Source: Cladocopium goreaui (Eukaryota > Sar > Dinophyceae > Suessiales > Symbiodiniaceae). From it: 64,000 bases of DNA. The stretch is from NCBI GenBank assembly GCA_947184155.2, contig CAMXCT020002724.1, positions 1 through 64,000 of the forward strand, written 5' to 3'. Below, piece by piece: positions 34,131 through 44,700 of the stretch (position 1 is the first letter of the stretch; each line of letters starts with the position of its first letter). The notes below the pieces were generated by a model. The model was not told where the DNA came from, ran no database searches, and was given only the letters and a program-made list of their open reading frames with translations. The position numbers were made by a program, and so were the translations under genes.

Positions 34131-35513
34131 AAAAAAAGGGGGATGCACTTTCACCACAAAAAAATGACATCCAGGGATGTACCAGGGAGCAATATTCAAA
34201 TCAATGGAGAATCCTGGAACCAACCTGCACCAATGGAGCGGATTTGGTGTCAGGGATCCTGGGGCATGATGGAAAATGGCGTTGTTCTCGTTACAGGCAA
34301 TTCGTTGTTCTGCTTTCAGCCTCCGTGGGTCGGCCCTATAAGACATTGAACGACCATGGGCCATTCAATCTAGATGCTGAAAGTCCCCACGAAGCATCTA
34401 GGTGTAATACATTACACTCCTGTGGTTGGTTCAACTTTGAGACATATTTAATCCGTAGACTCTGTCACCATCCAACGGTGGGTTTTGGGATCCAAATCCT
34501 CCTGGGGGACGACGACAGGACCGCTCCATGGTTTTGCTGTCTGAGAATGCCCTGCCCGGAGTGGATGGACGTTGGAAGTCCTCCAAACATGGAGGTGTGA
34601 AGACGATTCAAGGCGGAGTTGGGGTCCCGCAACTGCTGGATACTGCTGCTGGATACTGGGAGGTTTTCTTGTTCAGTTACGGTCTTTTTGGTTGGCTGTT
34701 ATTGTTGATGATGTTGGTGGCGGTGATGGTAACTGCTTTGTAACATAACATGGCGCGCACACACACATGATCTTATGATGTGTATATACTTAAATGCAGT
34801 ACTCACGCATATAACACAAATATATACAGCACACACAAGCAAAGGCACAAGTAGTTTCCCTTAGTTTCATTAATAGACAGGCAGGCAGACAGAGAGATAG
34901 AGAGATAGATAGATGGACAGACATACTCTACACATCATGTAGTAGATTCGTAGATGTTTGAATGCATGCCCTCATTTTGTTGCTACACACCTTCAGCCGG
35001 CTTCAGGTCAAAACCTCTACTGGGGCTATGGCATGACTTTTGGCATTACATACTTGCCGATGGTGACTCGGCCCAAGGCTGCTTTGCATTCCTGGGACAA
35101 TTTTCTGATATGACAAAATGCGGTAAGAACATGTAAGAACTAAGAACGGAATAATAAAATCAGTTTCTCAGGAAAAATTGAAGGGCGTTCCATGGAATCT
35201 CTTGTGACTCTAAGGAGCGTCTTTCGTATGACCACCTAGGCGATACCAGGCTGGGCAAGCAAACGCATGCTCAACCACGTGATGCAGAGGATATTTATAT
35301 ATATAATATACAATATATATATAATTATATGATGCATATGTATAATCCGTCCAATATATGGCGATGGAGAGAGAGAGAGAGAATATATATATATATAGAA
35401 GGATTGTTCCATATTTTCCTGTATACAAATGATTATCACATAACTGGGCCATAAACGGTATCTATCGAAAATTTTTCTAACACACACACATGGACCATTT
35501 TGGGACATCCAAG
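34131..35513 (+). other. Region with weak exon candidates
   Basis: Candidates: about 34530-34597, reading NALPGVDGRWKSSKHG before GGAG^GTGTGA; and 34995-35132, between TTCAG and GCG^GTAAGA, reading LLGLWHDFWHYILADGDSAQ in one frame and YWGYGMTFGITYLPMVTRPK in another. The second has good splice sites, but the frame is ambiguous. A TA microsatellite lies at 35290-35400. Family not recognised. Confidence 0.3.
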
Positions 35514-35629
35514 ATGCAGCCATGTTCAACCATGACGTGGCAGGAAAGGGATGCTGGCTGGAAACAAGATCGATTGGAACGACGGTGATTCCTGGACGCG
35601 CTTGCAGAATGTACCTTGGCGCCGATGGA
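35514..35629 (+). CDS. Unknown terminal exon
   Basis: From the AAG at 35511-35513 the + frame reads AAMFNHDVAGKGCWLETRSI and continues to TAG at 35627-35629. It starts in phase 1 (AG^AT), as the His-rich exons do, so it could be the last exon of that gene. No domain is recognised. Confidence is limited because the upstream partner is unknown. Confidence 0.4.
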
Positions 35630-35854
35630 TAGAGATGGTTGGTGCAGCCGCAGCGGCAGATCATTTGATTTGGTTTGTAACAGCCCCTGCCAACGTGACA
35701 TGTCAAAACACTTAGATGACCATGGGTGTTGAGAAGAGGATTGAAGAGGTCAATTAGATAATTAGTATATAAAGGGGACAGTGAGTGGCTTGCAGCAATG
35801 TCATTTTGTACCTGAGAATTGCTTTGAATTTGGAGACGTTTGACCTGCGAAACC

Positions 35855-38693
35855 ATGAGCACCACAGAGCAAGCCAGACATCCTGTGCTACAGGACCCTT
35901 TCAGCATGACGGAAACCGTGCGTTTAGGGCCACGCCTGGGGAGCAATTCCATTGGTGCCTTGGCCTTTGCTGTTCATTTTTCTACGGGCGGTGCAACGTT
36001 GGAGGTGTTTGGCGGCCGTATTAAAAAAAACTGCCAGGGTCAATGGACTTAACTCACAACTCCTGGATACATACTGTTTATATCTGTTTATGGTATTTTC
36101 TATTTTTCTCTTCTCTTCACAATGCCAGCCCGATATGGTAAACCATGGTAAACCTTAGCTGATTGATTGACAGATTGCCATTTGCCAGAATGAAAGACCC
36201 CCAGTGTGATAATCATAGAATTGGATGATGGGAAAATTTTAACCGGAAAGCCCGATCAATTTGATGGTAAAAAACCCATGGGTTTCCGGTTAAGATTTTC
36301 CCCAACAAACCAATCCAATGATGATAAGCAGCAAATTTGTGGCCATCAGGGGCCAAGGTCACAAGGTCACGCCTTGGCCACTGCACTGCGGGGCCCGAGG
36401 CTTTAGTTGTCACAAGGGCCTGAAGCCCGAGATTCCGAACCAGGCGACGGGTGGCGGAAGGGTGACCCGTCAATAGGATGATGGTGACACCTCAATTTTT
36501 GTGTGCCTGAAAATGGGGAATGGCAAGTTGAAAAAATGAGAAAATTTTGCTCAGTGAATTTGGGGCGTCCTAGTTTTCAGACAAAGCCTCAAATCTGCAA
36601 AATATTTATATGTAATAGGATTTTTCAGGTTATACTTATATGGCGGTTTGGGTTGGTGGTTTGGAAGTCTGGGAAATCAGAGTTATGTGCAAAATAGATT
36701 TGAAAAATGTGTTTTTGTTTTGTGTGTTTTGTATTTGTTTTATTTTTTGTTTAACTAATCTAAATCTAATCTAATCCTAATCCCTAATCCCTAATCCCTA
36801 ATCCCTAATCCTAATCCCTAATCCTAATCCCTAATCCTAATCCCTAATCCCTAATCCGAATCCCTAATCCTAATCCCCAATCCTAATCCCTAATCCTAAT
36901 CCCTAATCCCTAATCCCTAATCCCTAATCCTAATCCCTAATCCCTAATCCTAATCCCTAATCCCTAATCCCTAATCCTAATCCCTAATCCTAATCCCTAA
37001 TCCTAATCCCTAATCCCCTAATCCTAATCCCTAATCCTAATCCCTAATCCCTAATCCTAATCCCTAATCCTAATCCCTCATCCCTAATCCTAATCCCTAA
37101 TCCTAATCCCTAATCCCAATCCCTAATCCCAATCCCTAATCCTAATCCCTAATCCTAATCCCTAATCCTAATCCCTAATCCTAATCCCAAATAATCCTCC
37201 CTAATCCCTAATCCTAATCCCTAATCCCTAATCCCTAATCCTAATCCCTAATCCTAATCCCTAATCCTAATCCCTAATCCTAATCCCTAATCCTAATCCC
37301 TAATCCTAATCCCTAATCCTAATCCCTAATCCTAATCCCTAATCCTAATCCCTAATCCTAATCCCTAATTCTAATCCCTAATTCTAGTTCTAATCCCTAA
37401 TTCTAATCCCTAATTCTAAATCCTAATTCTAAATCCCTAATTCTAAATCCTAATTCTAATCCTAAATCCTAATTCTAAATCCTAGTTCTAAATCCTAGTT
37501 CTAAATCCTAGTTCTAAATCCTAATTCTAAATCCTAATTCTAAATCCTAATTCTAAATCCTAATTCTAAATCCTAATTCTAAATCCTAAATCTAAATCTA
37601 AATCCTAATTCTAAATCCTAATTCTAAATCCTAATTCTAAATCCTAATTATAAATCCTAATTCTAAATCCTAATTCTAAATCCTAATTCTAAATCCTAAT
37701 TCTAAATCCTAATTCTAAATCCTAATTCTAAATCCTAATTCTAAATCCTAATGCTAAATCCTAATGCTAAATCCTAATTCTAAATCCTAATTCTAAATCC
37801 TAATTCTAAATCCTAATGCTAAATCCTAATGCTAAATCCTAATGCTAAATCCTAATTCTAAATCCTAATTCTAAATCCTAATTCTAAATCCTAATTCTAA
37901 ATCCTAATTCTAAATCCTAGAATTCTAAATCCTAGATCCTAATTCTAAATCCTAATTCTAAATCCTAATTCTAAATCCTAATTCTAAATCCTAATTCTAA
38001 ATCCTAATTCTAAATCCTAATTCTAAATCCTAAAATCCCTAATGAATTCCTAATCTAATCCTAAATCCTAATTCTCCTAATTCTAAATCCTAATTCTAAA
38101 TCCTAATTCTAAATCCTAATTCTAAATCCTAATTCTAAATCCTCTAAATCCTAAATCCTAATTAAATCCTAATCCTAATTCTAAATCCTAATTCTAAATC
38201 CTAAAAATCCTAATTAAATCCTAATCTAAATCCTAATTAAATCCTAATTCTAAATCCTAATTCTAAATCCTAATTCTAAATCCTAAATTCTAAATCCTAA
38301 ATTCTAAATCCTAATTCTAAATCCTAATTCTAAATCCTAATTCTAAATCCTAATTCTAAATCCTAATTCTAAATCCTAATTCTAAATCCTAATTCTAAAT
38401 CCTAATTCTAAATCCTAATTCTAAATCCTAATTCTAAATCCTAATTCTAAATCCTAATTTTAAATCCTAATTCTAAATCCTAATTCTAAATCCTAATTCT
38501 AAATCCTAAATCTAAATCCTAAATCTAAATCCTAAATCTAAATCCTAAACCTAAATCTTAATCTTAATCTAAATCTAAATCTAATCTAATCTAATCTATC
38601 TTTCTAAGTATCTGTCTATCTGTTTGTTTGTCTGTCTGTCTATCTATTTACTTATCTAATATATCATATCCAATATATCTATTTGTTTGTCTG

Positions 38694-38738
<45 letters not shown>

Positions 38739-41700
38739 AATCTATCAATCTATCAATCTATCAATCTATCAATCTATCAATCTATCAACCAATCTCATAT
38801 ATCTACATAATCTATCTATTTATTTGTTTGTCTATTTGTCTATCAAACTAGTCTAATCTTCTCTGATCTTATCTAATCTAATCTAAGCTAATCTAATCCA
38901 ACCTCTCTAATCTTTCAAGTCTGTCTATTAATCTATCTAATCTATCTAATCCACCTAGTCTACCTTTTCTATCTGATCTATCTAATATGCCTACTCTATC
39001 CAAGTGACCTTACCTATCTATTCTATCTAAATAATCTACATGAAAGCAAAGCAGAGAAAAAAAACAGTTTCTCTTGAAACAAATTCCATTGCGGTCCTAT
39101 CCTGTACAGTACTCTGACTGATGCAGGTTTCATGGAGTTTCCATGGTTTCATGTTTCCATGCAGGTTTCATGTTGGTTACATGCTGGGTTTGCTGATTTA
39201 GCTTACTGGTGTGTAACCTCCATGACAACTCCCTCGAACCTGCATGGAATCTGCATGGAACCTCCATGGAACCTGCATCAGGCAGAGTGCATGGTAAAAC
39301 CAACAAGTGTAGATAGAGGCATCACCTCCATAACGCACATGGAAACTGCATGAAATCTACATCAATTCTCCATGGAACCTGCATGGAACCTCCATGAAAA
39401 CTGCATCAGTTAGAAGGCGCCATGCAACCATCACGTTTAGACGCAAGAAACAACGGAACCTACATGAAACCTCCATGAAACCTACATCAATTCTCCATGG
39501 AACCTGCATGGATACTCCATCAAAGAAGCGCCATACAAGCACCAGGTGTAGATACAGGGAACAGAGACTTTTTTTAGTGGACACTACGTGGAAACCATCA
39601 GACGCTTTGACGCAAATTGATCGCAAATCGATCGTAAATCGATCGTAAACTGATCGTTAAAAAAGGCACAAAAACTGTCATAGCATCTGTGCATTTTGAT
39701 GTCGTTTTCACTAGGTCATCTGTCTTTGTTGATGTCCCTTTTTGTTTCTGCACTGGACAAGTCAATTTCTTCCAGAGTTTCTATTTATCCTGAGTGTTCA
39801 CTGCTTGGTGGTTTCGATTTTGGCAAGGTTTCAAATGTGAATTTTTGTTTGATGTCATTTTGATGGAGTTTTATGTCTGTCTCGGTGTCAACTTGATGGA
39901 GGTTCCTAACATATAATATTGCAAACTAAGTTAATTAAAAGACGAAACCACCAAGAGAAATGAACTCACTTATGTCATCTTGGATTCTATGATCACCAAA
40001 CCATATGAATATATGAATTGGCAAGTGCCGTTTTCTACAGGCCTTAGGTTCTTGTCGATGTCATATTGATGTTGTTTTATGGCCTTCTTATTCGTTTTTA
40101 GGCCGATGTCAAATCGATCGACAAAGGATCGCAAAATGATCGCAAAACAACGTCGAAATCCTACATCAAAATGACACATTACAAAGTCCACACTTGAAAC
40201 CCTGGCCTTGCCAACATCAAAACCGCCAAGCAACGAACACCCAGGATAAATAGAAATTCTGGAAGAATTTGACTTTTCCAGTACAGAAACCTCAGCAAAG
40301 ACAGATGGCCTAGTGAAAACGACATCAAAACGCACAGATGCTATAACAGTTTTTGTGCGATCAATTTAGTTACGATCGATTTGCGATCGATTTGCATCAA
40401 AGCGCCTGATGGCTTCCATATAGTTTCCATTAAAAAAAAGTCTCTGTTCCCTGTATCTACACCTGGTGCTTGTATGGCGTCTTCCTTGATGGAGTATCCA
40501 CGCAGGTTCCATGGAGAATTGATGTAGGTTTCATGGAGGTTTCATGTAGGTAACCGTTGTTTCTTGTGTCTAAACGTGATGGTTGCATGGCGCCTTCTAA
40601 CTGATGCAGTTTTCATGGAGGTTCCATGCAGGTTCCATGGGGAATTGATGTAGAATTTCATGCAGTTTCCATGTGTGTTATGGAGGTGGTGCCTCTATCT
40701 ACACTTGTTGGTTTTATCATGCACTCTGACTGATGCAGGTTCCATGGAGGTTCCATGCAGATTCCATGCAGGTTCCAGGGAGTTGTCATGGAGGTTACCC
40801 ACCAGTAAGCTAAATTTGCAAACCCAGCATGTAACCAACATGAAACCTGCATGGAAGCTCCATGGAAAATCCATGAAACCTGCATCAGTCAGAGTACAGG
40901 ATAGGACCACACGGTTTCAAGAAACTGTCTTTCCCCCATTTCAAAAATAAATAGACAAGTACAAAAAATGCACTAGAATTCAATAATCAATTAAACAATC
41001 ACGTGAAATTATTGGACATTAAATAAGTGTACATTTTCCGAGATACAAGATGAATATCAATTCAAAAACAAACCTAATCTGGTAGCAATCATTGTTGTTT
41101 TAAATGTGTTTTCTTTATTTTCAACGATTTCATTGTTTGCAGGGTTTGATATTTTTTGTTTTTTCTAAGTTTACAAAACCATCAATTCCCAGACTTCCAA
41201 ACCACCAACCCAAACCACCACGTAAGCACAAGTTGAATTTTTCAGGTATCTTTTCCGAGTCCAAAACATGGGATCTTGATCAGCAGAACTTGCGATTCAG
41301 CCAGTTAGGATTTGAAAAGTGTCGCCTTCCTGCAGGACAACTGGTCAATTGTCCACGTTGCGGGTGATTTTTCGGTGTACACTGTTTGCGACGGCCATGG
41401 CATGAGCGGACGCTTGTCAGATTCAGTCTGATTGACAGGGAGGGTACCCAGAGTTTAGTTGCTCTGCCGTCCTGTGACGTGCCGTGACTTGAAGATACGT
41501 TGCCCGAAGTTTCACGACCCCGCCGTCAGGTGGTATTAAGTCGGTATGTTTGAACTCATCACTTTCCTTTTAGATCTTTTAGGTCACGCTGTTGCGCAGG
41601 GTGGGTTTGTGTCAGACCCACATGTTTATCATTTTCACCGTAAATCAGCTGCCAAGATTGCCAAGGCCATCATGTGGCAGACATCAGCAAAGATGCCCTT

Positions 41701-44700
41701 CCCCGTTTCTTGCTGCAAGATCATCGTTTTCGGAGGCTGGTCCTTTGCCATGCGGCACCTAAAAGCGGCTTTTAGATTCTATGGTTTGATTCTCCGATCA
41801 ATCGGTGGAAAGCACTGCCTAAAAAAAATGGTGCGACCCAATATCAATACCCTCTGGTTATTTAACATAGCCATGGAAAATAGCCCATTTATAGATGATT
41901 TTCCTATGAAAAACCTCCATTTACAAGGGATTTTCCATGGCTATGTTAAATAACCAGATGGTATATCAAACATATCCACCTTACTCCCAGTCATTCTTAC
42001 CCCATTTGATCAGGCAAAGGCAAGATGCCCTGGCAGACGCTTTTGAAGCTACACAGGAGTGGACGGCTCTAGGGATCTTTGATGATCTTTGCTTCATATT
42101 CTGAAGGGAACAACACCACTCAACAGGCCCGGAACCAAAGATGACCAAAGAATAAGCTGCAAAACCCATTGCCATAAACCTACCGATTGGGGACTGCCCA
42201 TCTCTGGTAATATCAGGTAATGATATGCAAATAGTAATTAACCAGTCACAATGTTATTTGGATATATAATATTTTATCATAGACACGTGACATAAACCAC
42301 AATCTAAACCATTCAAAAAATGAATGGAGTAATTGCAACCATTATAGACCATCAAAAGGGGAGTTTTTTAAACCACCCAGGTTTCTAACAGGTAACGTTT
42401 AACTATTTTGGGAATGTGGTACGCCATGTTAAACCCAATGCCATAAACCCATGAGCATATACCAATAATGTGGTAATGTTGGTCCCTTAAACCCAACTTT
42501 TGCCAGAAAACAAGATGCAGCCTACGAACCCGAATGCTCACGCGTATGATAATGGTACGGATTCCGAAACGCGTAGATAGGGAAACATCATTGACGTGAC
42601 AGAATGTAGAGTGTGGAGTGCAACGTGTAAAGTGTAAAGTGTGGAGTGTAAAGTGTAAAGTGTGGAGTGTGGAGTGTGGAGTGTAGAGTGTAAAGTGTAA
42701 AGTGCAAGTGTAAGTGTAGAGTGTGGGGTGTAAAGTGTAAAGTGTGGAGTGTGGAGTGTAAAGTGCAGAGTCTGGAGTTTGGAGTGTGAAGTGTGGAGTG
42801 TAAAGTGTGGAGTGTAGAGTGTGGAGTGTAAAGTGTAGAGTGTAAAGTGTAGAGCGTAAAGTGTGGAATGTAAAGTGCGGAGTGTAAAGTGTAAAGTGTG
42901 GAGTGTAAAGTGTAGAGTGTGGAGTGTAGAGTGTGGAGTGTAAAGTGTGGAGTGCGGAGTGTAAAATGTAAAGTGTGGAGTGTACAGTGTAAAGTGTGGA
43001 GTGTAAAGTGTAAAGTGTGGAGTGTAAAGTGTGGAGTGTGGAGTGTAAAGTGTAAAGTGTGGAGTGTGGAGTGTAAAGTGTGGAGTCTGAAGTGTAAAGT
43101 GTGGAGTGTAAAGTGTGGAGTGTAAAGTGTAGAGTGTAAAGTGTAAAGTGGGGAGTGTCGTGTGTTGAGTGTGGAGTGTAGAGTGTGGAATTTAAAGTGT
43201 GAAGTGTGGAGTGTGGGGTGGAAAGTGTACAGTGTGGAGTGTGGAGTGTGGAGTGTAAATTGAGGAGTGCGGAGTGTAAAGTGAGGAGTGCGGAGTGTAA
43301 AGTGTGTAGTGTGGAGTGCGGAGTGGAAAGTGTAGAGTGTGGAGTGTAAAGTGAGGAGTGTGGAGTGTGGAGTGTAAAGTGTAGAGTGCGGAGTGTGGGG
43401 TGGAAAGTGTAGAGTGTGGAGTGTGGAGTGTAGAGTGTGGAGTGTATAGTGTAAAGTGTAAAGTGTGGAGTCTAAAGTGTAAAGTGCGGAGTGTCGTGTG
43501 TAGAGTGTAAAGTGTAGATTGTAAAGTGTAGAGTGTAAAGTGTAGAGAGTGGAGTGTGGAGTGTACAGTGTAGAGTGTAATGTGTAGAGTGTAAAGTGTG
43601 GAGTGTAAAGTGTGGAGTGTAAAGTGTGGAGTGTGGAGTGTACAGTGTAGAGTGTAAAGTGTGGAGTGTAAAGTGTAGAGTGTGGAGTGTAAAGTGTAGA
43701 GTGTAAAGTGCGGAGTGCAAAGTGTAGAGTGTGGAGTATAAAGTGTGGAGTGTAAAGTGGCGAGTGTGGAGTGTGGAGTGTACTGTGTAGAGTGTGGATT
43801 GTGAAGTGTGGAGTGTGGAGTGTAGAGTATGGAGTGTAGAGTGTGGAGTGTAAAGTGTAGAGTGTAAAGTGTAGAGTGTAAAGTGTAAAGTGTGGAATGT
43901 AAAGTGTGGAGTGTGAAGTGTAAAGGGTGGAGTGTGGAGTGTAGAGTGTAGAGTGCGGAGTTTGAAGTGTAGAGCACGCAATGCGACATGTCTGAAGTGC
44001 TGCGCGTGCCACGAAAACTGCAACTCATTTTGTGCAAACGATGCAAAAGTATTGCGCCTGCCACACAAAACAATTCTCGACAAGTTATCAAACAGGTTGG
44101 AATGTCACAAAGTGCCGTGCATGCCACGCAAAACAACATTACAACCCCATAGACACGGCGAGGCCACAGGAAAAACCAGAGACTCGAGACGAGACACGTG
44201 GGAGCAGGCGAGACTTCCTTCAATTTTGACACTTTGTGGCTTGTGGCTTCAAAATCGATGTTTTCCTACGAGTTTTCTTATGAACCTCTAAATTTGCCAC
44301 CTCAAAATCGATGTTTCGAGCGAGGCTTCCTCAATTTTCAACACATCTCACAAATGCCGCGCCTGCCACGGAATTTGCACCTTGTCGCCACTTGACGCAA
44401 CCCTGACAATGCGATGCGCAAAAAAACACGCAACACGACACGTCTAAGTGCTGCGCCTGCCACGCAAAATGACGATGGGCACGTCCAAAGTGCTGCGCCT
44501 GCCAGGAAAACTGCAACACATCTTCTGAAAACGTCGCAAAAGTATTGCGCCTGCCACACAAAACGATTTTCGACACGTTGCCAAACACGTCTGAATGTCA
44601 CGAAGTGCCACGCCTGCCACGCGAAACGAAACAACGCCACATGTGAAACCTCCAAAAGTGACCCCTTTTGCAGAACTTACCATAGGCACGGCCATATGGT

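Larger units (their letters stand above)
36641..41220. mobile_element. 4.58-kb element bounded by 35-bp inverted repeats, inside a PP2C intron
   Basis: 36641-36675 (starting TGGCGGTTTGGGTTGGTGGT) is the reverse complement of 41186-41220 except for one base. Between them lie a telomere-like satellite (36754-38600), TATC repeats, and a large internal inverted repeat (39085-40925). No transposase frame is seen, so this would be a non-autonomous or fold-back element. No clear target-site duplication was found. An ATTTTTCAGGT phrase occurs in the same orientation just outside both ends (36620-36630 and 41236-41246). It lies within the PP2C intron 36444-41335, whose two sides join in phase (NQ^DNW). 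Confidence 0.65.

Noticed and set aside
35236..35952. 238-codon minus-strand open frame
   Set aside because: It includes TA/GA microsatellites, and the + strand reading of the same stretch has plausible exons (35514-35629, 35855 on).
36754..38600. Chromosome end (telomere)
   Set aside because: The array is interstitial, flanked by PP2C exons that join in phase across it, and its unit degenerates inward.
39132..40950. Open frames in the CATGGAACCTGCATGG region as genes
   Set aside because: Frames in one arm are mirror images of those in the other; composition is that of a repeat.
42588..44012. 474-codon open frame on the minus strand
   Set aside because: It lies wholly in the 7-bp satellite, is repetitive in all frames, and overlaps a PP2C intron on the other strand.
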